Assembly: GCA_029008615.1 (NCBI GenBank)
Contig: JAQXJI010000006.1
Coordinates: 62,001 to 126,000, forward strand
From: Elusimicrobiota bacterium
GTDB taxonomy: Bacteria > Elusimicrobiota > Elusimicrobia > Elusimicrobiales > Elusimicrobiaceae
Length of the DNA: 64,000 nt
Direction of reading: 5' to 3'
The position numbers and the translations under genes are program-made. Below, one piece after another: positions 23,420-29,899 of the stretch. The notes below the pieces were generated by a model. That model was not told the DNA's origin. It did no database searches and saw only the letters and a list, made by a program, of their open reading frames with translations. The stretch's first letter is position 1. Each line of letters opens with the position of its first letter.

Positions 23420-24897
23420 TTTATCCCCGCAATCTTTTTAAATTCCGAAAGTTCCCCCGTCAAGTATAAAACCGCGGCGTTTACTAAGACGAAAAACGAG
23501 CCGTTTATAAATATTTTTATAAAGACGTTTCCCTCATAAAAACTAAAAATCCATTTCCCCAAAAAGGCGCACGCAAAGGAAATCGCAATCATTTTTATAA
23601 TCCACAGTATATGTTTACCGTAAGGTATAAAAGGCGCAAACCGGCGAAGCGTGATAATATTCATCAAAGTCATTATAGCGTACATTGCCAAAAACAAAAC
23701 GGGATAGGCGTAAGCCCCGTAATATTTTACGCCCGCTATAAACAACGCCGTAAAAATAAGAGCCAAAACAAGGTATCGGGGGGTTACTTCCTTAATAATT
23801 CTAAGTGCGGCGAAAGTGTTGGATATATTGTTGTTAAGCCCGATAAACGGCACCGCCATTATGAACATAGCCAGGAATTTTGCCGTATTGTGTGCGTCCT
23901 GCAATGTAAAACCGCCCCTTTTAAAAAACATTATTATTATGTCTTCGGCAAACATACAGGTAAACACGCAGAAGGGGACTAAAAGCAGCATAGTAAATTT
24001 ATCGGTTTTTATAATCGTTTGCGCCATTTGTTCAAATTGATTTTTGGCGGCTTCGCAGGTAAATTTTACTTTCGCCACATTGTTTATTTTGGAAGTTAAA
24101 ATATCTGTCGGACTGTCGGAGAGCATTCTGGAATAATTTACCGCGCTTACCATACCGGCCTGCGTTGAAGAAATCATAAAAATAGGGGCGTAAAGCACGG
24201 CCGCCCAAGCAAAAGCCGAAGGTTGGGAATAAGCGAAGTTTATTAAAAATTTTCTGTTGATTTCGGGTTTGCCAGGTTTAAAAATCCACCCTGTTTTGCG
24301 GCGCAAAATATACAAGCAGAACAAAATTTGTATCCAATAGGCGGAAATATAGCCAAGGAACATCGCTTCCAAATTTTTAAAAGCCAGCAAAAAAATCAGC
24401 GGCAGCAAAGTATTAAGCGGCGTAAGAAAGTAAATCCCGAACAGGCGGAAGCTTTCGCTTAGTGCAGTTAAATACGTCATTATGAAAAAAGAAAAAAAGT
24501 ATACGCAGCTTAAAAACATCAAACTGCCGGCTTGGGCGGTTTCCTCGTGGGAAAAAGACGATATAAAACCCAGTATTTCCGCAGGAAATAAATAAGCCGC
24601 CGTACAAAATATTAAAGCGGCGGCGGCGTAAATATACAAAAAGAAATTTGCCAAATCAAAAGCGGATTTTAAAGATTTTTCCCTCTGGTGCATAAACTCC
24701 GGCAGAACCAAGGAAATGTTTATGGAGGAAAGCCACCCTGTAATTACCGCGCAGATGAGAATCAAGTAAAAATAAATATCGGTTTTTACTGTTGCGCCGA
24801 AGTAAAACGCCAGCAAAAGGCTGCTCAGGAAGGAAAATACTTTGCCGGCCACCGTAGCGGCGACGGAGAGCGCGGCTCCTTTTTTATAATTCTCCAT
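23404..24897 (-). CDS. MurJ/MVF-like lipid-linked glycan flippase
   Basis: 497 aa with about 14 hydrophobic helices. The start KGAALSVAATVAGKVFSFLSSLLLAFYFGATVKTD (in two parts) matches the first helices of MviN/MurJ proteins, including AFYFG. True MurJ for lipid II is possible, but coupling to a glycosyltransferase suggests a surface-polysaccharide flippase. The ATG at 24897 follows a perfect TATAAT by 7 nt with no ribosome site; it is divergent from gatB with only 21 bp between starts. Confidence 0.8.
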   Translation of the reverse strand: MENYKKGAALSVAATVAGKVFSFLSSLLLAFYFGATVKTDIYFYLILICAVITGWLSSINISLVLPEFMHQREKSLKSAFDLANFFLYIYAAAALIFCTAAYLFPAEILGFISSFSHEETAQAGSLMFLSCVYFFSFFIMTYLTALSESFRLFGIYFLTPLNTLLPLIFLLAFKNLEAMFLGYISAYWIQILFCLYILRRKTGWIFKPGKPEINRKFLINFAYSQPSAFAWAAVLYAPIFMISSTQAGMVSAVNYSRMLSDSPTDILTSKINNVAKVKFTCEAAKNQFEQMAQTIIKTDKFTMLLLVPFCVFTCMFAEDIIIMFFKRGGFTLQDAHNTAKFLAMFIMAVPFIGLNNNISNTFAALRIIKEVTPRYLVLALIFTALFIAGVKYYGAYAYPVLFLAMYAIMTLMNIITLRRFAPFIPYGKHILWIIKMIAISFACAFLGKWIFSFYEGNVFIKIFINGSFFVLVNAAVLYLTGELSEFKKIAGIKWKFQ

Positions 24898-24904
24898 ATT
24901 TGAT

Positions 24905-24910
24905 ATTATA
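24905..24910 (-). promoter_or_regulatory. -10 box of the flippase gene
   Basis: TATAAT on the minus strand, 7 nt before the ATG at 24897; it overlaps the gatB -10 on the other strand. Confidence 0.55.
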
Positions 24911-24912
24911 TT
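24907..24912 (+). promoter_or_regulatory. -10 box of gatB
   Basis: TATATT, 6 nt before the gatB ATG. TATTAT at 24904-24909 is an alternative. No Shine-Dalgarno sequence fits between it and the ATG. Confidence 0.5.
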
Positions 24913-24918
24913 AAATAT

Positions 24919-26358
24919 ATGAAACAAGAATTTGAACCAGTAATCGGGCTGGAAATCCACGTCCAGCTTGCAACAAAAAGTAAAATGTTCTGCGCTTGTC
25001 CAAGCGGCGCCAAGGCCGATATGCGGCCCAATACGGCTTTATGCCCTCTTTGCAGCGGGCAGCCGGGCGTATTGCCGGTTATCAATAAAGAGGCCGTCCT
25101 ATTGGCCTTAAAAGCCGGGTTGGGCATAAACGCCAAAATCAATAAGACTTCGGTTTTTGCGCGCAAAAATTATTTTTATCCTGATTTGCCAAAAGGCTAT
25201 CAAATTTCCCAAGACGATAAACCCATAATACAATTCGGTTCCGTGGATATCGAAACGGAAGACGGTCAAACAAAAAAAATTAATATTACCCGCGCCCATT
25301 TGGAAGAAGACGCGGGCAAATCCACCCACGAAAGCGGAGCTTCTTTGATAGATTTAAACCGCGCCGGCGTGCCTTTGCTGGAAATCGTTTCCGAGCCTGA
25401 TATGCGCAGCCCGCAGGAAGCTTACAATTACCTTACCGCTCTTAAAAAAATAATGCAATGGTTGGAAGTTTCCAACTGCGATATGGAAAAGGGCGAACTT
25501 CGCGTGGACGTAAATCTTTCTTTAAGGCCGAAGGGAACGGAAAAATTCGGCACAAGAATAGAGATAAAAAATCTTAACTCTTTTAAAGCCGTAAAGGACG
25601 CTTTGACTTACGAAATCAAACGCCAAAGCGAACTTTTAAACGACGGCGGAACCGTTACCCAGCAGACTATGCTTTGGGATGAAGCCGCCGGCGTTACGCA
25701 CGTTATGCGCAGTAAAGAAACGGCTCAGGAATACAGATACTTCCCCGAGCCTGATTTGCCGCCATTGGTAATAAGCGAAGAAATGCTTGAAAGCGTCAAA
25801 TCGGCTATGCCGGTTTTGCCTGCCGCAAAGCGCGCTTATTATGAAAATGAACTCGGCCTTAACGCGTATGACTCCAAACTTATAACCGGCAGCCGCGCAC
25901 TTTGCGACTATTTCGAGCAAGTCCTTAAAGCGGGGGCTCAGCCCAAAAACGCCGTCAACTGGATAGGTACGGATCTTTTGGGCAAACTTAACGCCGCCGG
26001 CAAAGAAATATCCGAAAGCCCGGTAAAAGCCGCCGATTTGGCCGCCTTGATAAACTATATCCAAAGCGGGAAAATCTCTTCCAAAATGGCGAAGGAAATC
26101 TTCGTAAAAGCTTTTGAAAGCGGCAAGAGCGTCAAAGAACTTGTGGAAAGTTCCGGGGCTTCGCAGATAAGCGATGAATCCGCGCTTGAAGCTTGGGCCA
26201 AAGAAGCTTTGGCCGCCAACCCCAAAGCCGCCGCCGATGTTAAAGCCGGCAACGGCAAAGCTATAGGCGCATTGGTCGGCGCCGTGATGAGGATGTCGAA
26301 GGGGAAGGCGAATCCGGCGGTGCTGAACAAGATATTTATGAAGCTTATCAACGGGTAG
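24919..26358 (+). CDS. gatB: Asp-tRNA(Asn)/Glu-tRNA(Gln) amidotransferase subunit B
   Basis: Glutamyl-tRNA kinase and transamidase subunit of GatCAB. At 479 aa it has full length. The N-terminal FEPVIGLEIHVQL and CPLCSGQPGVLPVIN motifs (with Cys residues of the zinc site) and YFYPDLPKGYQISQ are diagnostic; the C-terminal YqeY-like tail (KANPAVLNKIFMKLI) is intact. The gene stands alone here, with gatA and gatC elsewhere. It starts 21 bp from the divergent flippase gene without a ribosome site. Confidence 0.96.
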   Translation: MKQEFEPVIGLEIHVQLATKSKMFCACPSGAKADMRPNTALCPLCSGQPGVLPVINKEAVLLALKAGLGINAKINKTSVFARKNYFYPDLPKGYQISQDDKPIIQFGSVDIETEDGQTKKINITRAHLEEDAGKSTHESGASLIDLNRAGVPLLEIVSEPDMRSPQEAYNYLTALKKIMQWLEVSNCDMEKGELRVDVNLSLRPKGTEKFGTRIEIKNLNSFKAVKDALTYEIKRQSELLNDGGTVTQQTMLWDEAAGVTHVMRSKETAQEYRYFPEPDLPPLVISEEMLESVKSAMPVLPAAKRAYYENELGLNAYDSKLITGSRALCDYFEQVLKAGAQPKNAVNWIGTDLLGKLNAAGKEISESPVKAADLAALINYIQSGKISSKMAKEIFVKAFESGKSVKELVESSGASQISDESALEAWAKEALAANPKAAADVKAGNGKAIGALVGAVMRMSKGKANPAVLNKIFMKLING

Positions 26359-26364
26359 GGCGTA

Positions 26365-26732
26365 TTTCCTCGTGTTAAGTTAGGCGTTCGCGGCTGGCAA
26401 TTTTCCATATTTGGGGAAATTTAAGTTTTTTCTTCGCTTAAATACCGCGGCGGCTTTGCCGCCATCGTTCTAGGTATTCTGCGCTTAGAATAAAACTTAA
26501 ATTTCCCTCAAATCTGAAAAACCACGCCGCTTACATTTTCTCAGGCTGTTTCCTTATGTTAAGTTGCGTTGGTTAGACTGGCAGGCTTTAATATTTGGCA
26601 GGATTTGTGTTTTTTCGTCAGTCGGATACTTCGCGCCCTTTGGGCGCATTATACTTAGTACACCGCGCGCGGAAGAAAATTAAAACTTACTTTAAATCTT
26701 AAAGCCCACGCCGATTAAATGCTCGCACAGCT
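26365..26732. repeat. Tandem duplication of a fold-back element (two diverged copies, 184-bp period)
   Basis: Copy 1 starts at 26365 and copy 2 at 26549. Both begin TTTCCT followed by GTTAAGTT and end with a CCACGCCG block (26522 and 26706), exactly 184 bp apart, so there is no net indel although the interiors differ a lot. Each copy is a long hairpin. In copy 1 the perfect 16-bp arms are 26414-26429 and 26492-26507, with an inner GGCGGC-ttt-GCCGCC hairpin. In copy 2 the inner hairpin is GCGCCC-ttt-GGGCGC. I see no coding frame. It could be a MITE-like insertion or a small RNA family, at the edge of the accessory stretch. Confidence 0.7.
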
Positions 26733-26792
26733 TTACTCGCCTGATATTAAAAGCTGCCATATTTTAACCAAGTGCCTTTAAATCAGCAATAT

Positions 26793-26824
26793 AAAAAAGC
26801 CTTTCTTTTCAGAAAGGCTTTTTT
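26793..26824. terminator. Bidirectional terminator
   Basis: A 14-bp perfect stem (AAAAAAGCCTTTCT with AGAAAGGCTTTTTT) around a 4-nt loop. It could end both gatB-side transcripts and the minus-strand accessory operon. Confidence 0.85.
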
Positions 26825-26999
26825 GTGTTACAACGAATGGAATATGTCTTATAAAGCGGAGATACATATAAGCCAAATAGACTTTAAAAATATCTCCGTC
26901 ATATACGGAAGCTAAACTGACTTTATAAAGATTTTAGGTTTTGCCGTTAGCACAAGCAGCCGATATGGGTAAAAACATATACTTATAACCCCCAAAAGA
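26825..26999. other. Intergenic stretch with no gene recognised
   Basis: Nothing coding is visible. The only structure noted is a short inverted repeat, GGAGATA (26858-26864) with TATCTCC (26891-26897). This is the gatB-proximal border of the AT-rich accessory genes; no direct repeat or tRNA remnant that would mark an attachment site was found by eye. Confidence 0.4.
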
Positions 27000-27782
27000 T
27001 TACTGAATGTTTTCTGCTTGAATATATATATCATAGTCATTGGAATATTGTTCTACAGTTCCAACTATACGCCATCGTTTTCCCTGACAAACAGGGTCAT
27101 TCTTTGTAAACCATTGGATGGTATTTTTAGGAGTTGTGTTATAAAATACTGATACTGATGAACCATCAGCACAACCAGAACTAAATGCTGTTATTTCTTT
27201 TCGATTCCTATTGACACTGGAAGAAAGTGAGGCGAGAACACTTACTCTTTTTCCAATAAAATTATATTTGTCAGAAATAATTTCATTAATTGTAGTTTGA
27301 ATGGGTTTATGGCTTTCTTCATAAATATAATTTTTAAGTTGTTCATAGCGTTCTGTTGAAAGTCCATTTTTAATGCTTTGTAGAGTCAGACGAGCTGTTT
27401 TCCAATGATGTTTTTGAATTGCATTATTGATTTTATTGATTCCGTCGTCAATGCGTTGCAGTTCACTTGCTTTTTCGGTGGCTTGCTTTGCATAGGACTG
27501 AGCTTGTGCTGTGTAAGGAGACTGCGGAAATTTCTGTCCAAAAACTTTAAAATCATTTGCTACTTCTTGCCACTGTTGTTTATCACTGGCACTATTAAAT
27601 TTATCAACAGCAGATGAAAAAAATCCTTGATCGGTTTCTTTCAATGAGCTAATTTCTTCTTGCAATTGAGCGATTGTATTTTTGAGTTGTTGGTTTTCCG
27701 TTTTCAAGTTATTAATTTCTTTTTTTCCACAACCATTTAATAACATACAACTTATACAACAAATAAATAATATTTTTTTCAT
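27000..27782 (-). CDS. Lipoprotein with coiled coil and possible OB-fold
   Basis: 260 aa. The lipobox LLNGC puts the acylated Cys at residue 18. Residues 22-50 form a clear coiled coil (NNLKTENQQLKNTIAQLQEE). The C-terminal third, GKRVSVLASLSSSV ... GKRWRIVGTVEQYSNDYDIYIQA, has the pattern of a small beta barrel resembling an OB-fold. No known family recognised. GGAGG precedes the start. It is the last gene of the accessory minus-strand run and is AT-richer than the flanks by eye. A role in the envelope is inferred only from the signal peptide. Confidence 0.75.
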   Translation of the reverse strand: MKKILFICCISCMLLNGCGKKEINNLKTENQQLKNTIAQLQEEISSLKETDQGFFSSAVDKFNSASDKQQWQEVANDFKVFGQKFPQSPYTAQAQSYAKQATEKASELQRIDDGINKINNAIQKHHWKTARLTLQSIKNGLSTERYEQLKNYIYEESHKPIQTTINEIISDKYNFIGKRVSVLASLSSSVNRNRKEITAFSSGCADGSSVSVFYNTTPKNTIQWFTKNDPVCQGKRWRIVGTVEQYSNDYDIYIQAENIQ

Positions 27783-27814
27783 TTTATTTCCTCCGATTCT
27801 TGTAGCACTATTTC

Positions 27815-28564
27815 TTACGTTGAATTATTTGTTTTACGGTAAGATTTCTTCTTAGTAAACCGTCTAGATATCTTTAGATCCTTAAATTGCGGTATCAATT
27901 TTTTGATTTGTTTTGCCAAATCTTCCTCTTTAATTGTAATACCTTCGGCTTTTTTAATTTGCTTAGAAAGCATAGTTAAAACATTCTCGCTGATTAAAGC
28001 GCAGCCTAAACATTCACAGGATAAGGCTTTCTGTTTTTCTAACAATTTCTCTCTTAATTGCTTGCTGACGGCTTCGGCACAAAAAGGATAAAGTTTATTC
28101 CGATCCTGTTTACAGTTCCGTATTTCCAGTATATTTTCTATTTCATAGACTTTTGTATGTTGTGGTTGCTCATTCCCTTTTTGGAACACATAGTATATAA
28201 CCCAGGAAAGACCGTTCGTTAAGATTCCCCAATTTGAGTTTGTGGTACAACAATATCCTTTGAGTTGGCTTAACCACTTGTCTTTATACAGGTTTTCTTT
28301 CATACTTTTGCACTCGCAGATCCAAATGAACTGATTTTTATCATTTTTAATAACAAAGTCCGTTTCTTGCTGTGCGCCTGTTCTTTCTTGGTTGTATATA
28401 GAGAACTCATCATATCCGAACAGGTGGATTAAAAATTTTTTGCATAAATCTTCTACCGCACTTTCATTATTATTCTGTTTTTGAATAACCCTCAAGCTCT
28501 TTTTAAGTTCATTCAAATACTTGCATATACGAGCGTCTACTCTCTTCGTTATGGTTATTTTCAT
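27815..28564 (-). CDS. Type I restriction HsdR N-terminal-like nuclease-domain protein
   Basis: 249 aa. The segment QETDFVIKNDKNQFIWICECKSM near residues 85-107 has the PD-(D/E)xK layout (Asp, then E-x-K within a beta strand) seen in HsdR_N domains. An upstream conserved-looking ESAVEDLCKKFLIHLFGYD block also fits. There is no helicase motor, so it is not a full restriction subunit. The C-terminus is Lys-rich and carries two close cysteines (CECLGC). Such stand-alone proteins occur in mobile elements and defence islands. GGAGGAG precedes the ATG. Confidence 0.7.
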   Translation of the reverse strand: MKITITKRVDARICKYLNELKKSLRVIQKQNNNESAVEDLCKKFLIHLFGYDEFSIYNQERTGAQQETDFVIKNDKNQFIWICECKSMKENLYKDKWLSQLKGYCCTTNSNWGILTNGLSWVIYYVFQKGNEQPQHTKVYEIENILEIRNCKQDRNKLYPFCAEAVSKQLREKLLEKQKALSCECLGCALISENVLTMLSKQIKKAEGITIKEEDLAKQIKKLIPQFKDLKISRRFTKKKSYRKTNNST

Positions 28565-28578
28565 TTCTCCTCCATAAA

Positions 28579-28779
28579 TTAATCAACATTTCCTTTTTTG
28601 TTATCTGTTTTTTGTGTTATAGGTAATGCAGGAACTGCTAGTAAATATAAATACGGAACCAATGGCGATAAAAATATAGAAGAGATAAATACAGCTAGGC
28701 CGCTTCTATTTTTCTCACTCGCAATCATTGTATTCATTAATATCAATATAATCCAAAATAAGATACATATTTCTTCCAT
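28579..28779 (-). CDS. Small membrane protein (66 aa)
   Basis: Start chosen at 28779, where GGAG is well placed; the earlier in-frame ATG would overlap the upstream gene. Two hydrophobic helices (ICILFWIILILMNTMIA and SGLAVFISSIFLSPLVPYLYLLAV) are followed by a short charged tail. No family recognised. It sits one base after the 73-aa gene and 14 nt before the nuclease-like gene, so all are probably cotranscribed. Confidence 0.65.
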   Translation of the reverse strand: MEEICILFWIILILMNTMIASEKNRSGLAVFISSIFLSPLVPYLYLLAVPALPITQKTDNKKGNVD

Positions 28780-28780
28780 T

Positions 28781-29002
28781 TTATTTCTCCTTTTGTTTTT
28801 CTGATATATTTTTGAAAATATAATAATCGGAATAATCATCCGTTAAATTGATGTCTTTTCCAGTTAATTTTTTAATATCTCCAGCGATATCAGTTGATAA
28901 TTGGGCTTTTTGTAAAAATATTTTTAATTGTGCCTCTGAAATAATCCAAGAATTTATGGGTTTGTGCTGTTTAATTTGTATACAATGAATCAGTTTCTCC
29001 AT
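28781..29002 (-). CDS. Small cytoplasmic protein of unknown function (73 aa)
   Basis: AGGAG lies 6 nt upstream of the ATG. The protein is hydrophilic, with a probable helical core (ISEAQLKIFLQKAQLSTDIAG) and a Lys-rich end; no motif recognised. Its place between a zinc-ribbon gene and a membrane-protein gene in a compact run supports it being real. Confidence 0.62.
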   Translation of the reverse strand: MEKLIHCIQIKQHKPINSWIISEAQLKIFLQKAQLSTDIAGDIKKLTGKDINLTDDYSDYYIFKNISEKQKEK

Positions 29003-29049
29003 ATATTACTCCTATCAAAACATAGGGGAGAACTGGCTCCCCTATAGCA

Positions 29050-29175
29050 TTAGTGGATTTCTCTGAATAAAGTATTTCCACAAGAACACTTAAATCCTGC
29101 TGGGGGAAACGCATTAATTCCCTCAAAGGTATAGACTTGATTACAGCGTGAACATTTCCAATGTTTAATAGCCAT
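29050..29175 (-). CDS. 41-residue zinc-ribbon protein
   Basis: A very short gene: ATG at 29175 preceded by AAGGAG, stop at 29050-29052. The product starts MAIKHWKCSRCNQVYTF and has Cys8-x2-Cys11 and Cys30-x-Cys32, a compact four-Cys zinc site. The reading in the overlapping frame (28971-29231) lacks a ribosome site and is probably a shadow. It is the first gene of the accessory minus-strand run, about 55 nt after the terminator of the structured RNA. It could be a nucleic-acid-binding or redox regulator; the function is unknown. Confidence 0.72.
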   Translation of the reverse strand: MAIKHWKCSRCNQVYTFEGINAFPPAGFKCSCGNTLFREIH

Positions 29176-29230
29176 TTCTCCTTGTTATTTTTTATTTCGG
29201 GCTCAAAGATAACAAAAGCAAAATCGGGCA

Positions 29231-29443
29231 AATAAAAACGGCTGTTATATTTGAGCCAGCTCTAATAACCCAAATAATAACAGCCGTGGTTTGCCGTCCT
29301 GTGGGGCGACAAACACTCGGCACAAAACAACCGGGTAATTAGTCCGTTTGCCTTGTGCCTAAAACGACTGTTTTTGGATTAGAGCTGTGCCGTCGGTATC
29401 CCAACAGCGCACCGTATTCTTCATACGGTTCCAAAAACAGATT
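29231..29443 (-). ncRNA. Structured RNA with a loop-to-internal-strand pseudoknot (novel candidate)
   Basis: Read on the minus strand from a predicted start near 29443. Helices seen: P1 29430-29440 with 29368-29378 (11 bp); P2 29423-29428 with 29412-29417; P3 29409-29412 plus 29401-29405 with 29387-29390 plus 29392-29396 (GATA loop); P4 29353-29359 with 29319-29325 (7 bp); P5 29307-29314 with 29289-29296 (8 bp, one wobble); P6 29277-29286 with 29239-29248 (10 bp), extended by 29267-29275 with 29249-29257. P6 is followed by TTTTTATT and acts as a terminator. Its 9-nt loop (29258-29266) is the perfect complement of 29378-29386, giving a pseudoknot. I match it to no RNA class I know. It could be a free-standing RNA or a leader attenuating the downstream accessory genes. 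Confidence 0.72.
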
Positions 29444-29449
29444 AAATTG

Positions 29450-29478
29450 TATATAAGCCGCGTTTAAGGCTTATTCAA
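29450..29478 (-). promoter_or_regulatory. Promoter of the structured RNA
   Basis: On the minus strand TTGAAT (29478-29473) and TATATA (29455-29450) are 17 bp apart. The predicted start falls just before helix P1, which supports the RNA boundary. Confidence 0.55.
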
Positions 29479-29593
29479 AATTAAACTCCTAAAAACTAAA
29501 TATAATTTATTATAAAAATTTTGTTTGGCTTTGTCATCTTATACAAAAAATGTGCCGTACGGATTTAAAAGAATTTATATGCTTATAGGTACT

Positions 29594-29899
29594 TTAATAA
29601 ATCGGCATATTAAGCAGGGAAAGGTAAATATCTGCCACTTGTTTTAAGGCTTTGACAAAACTGTAAGAAAACCAAATAAATAATATTATCATTATTGCGG
29701 AAAATACTATTTTGGTCCATTTCCCTATAACCGGCGAACGCAAGACAAAATATAAAGCGAATGGCCCTATAAATAAATATAAAAGCCAAACGCCCCAAGC
29801 TTTATAATAAAAAGATATATGCCTGCCTTGGCCGGCCCCGCAATATTTGCAGTAATTGTCGAAGTCGCCTATATCGGTTTTGCATTTCCAGCAAATCAC
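29594..29899 (-). CDS. Zinc-ribbon membrane protein (101 aa)
   Basis: An N-terminal zinc ribbon, CWKC (Cys3, Cys6) and CKYC (Cys17, Cys20), is followed by two membrane helices (VWLLYLFIGPFALYFVL and IVFSAIMIILFIWFSY). Small zinc-ribbon membrane proteins are common and mostly uncharacterised. The ATG overlaps the rel stop (ATGA), so it is the last gene of the lpxB-rel operon. Confidence 0.8.
   Translation of the reverse strand: MICWKCKTDIGDFDNYCKYCGAGQGRHISFYYKAWGVWLLYLFIGPFALYFVLRSPVIGKWTKIVFSAIMIILFIWFSYSFVKALKQVADIYLSLLNMPIY

Noticed and set aside
26356-26999. Decayed coding gene between gatB and the accessory block
   Set aside because: No frame of useful length; the sequence is better explained by the duplicated fold-back element and a terminator.
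28971-29231. An 86-codon minus-strand frame over the zinc-ribbon gene
   Set aside because: No ribosome site at its start and no recognisable sequence; the overlapping 41-codon frame has AAGGAG and a four-Cys motif.
29231-29443. Retron msr/msd, because matching 9-mers (29258 and 29378) resemble a1/a2 repeats
   Set aside because: No reverse transcriptase lies nearby, and one 9-mer is exactly a hairpin loop, which fits a pseudoknot better.
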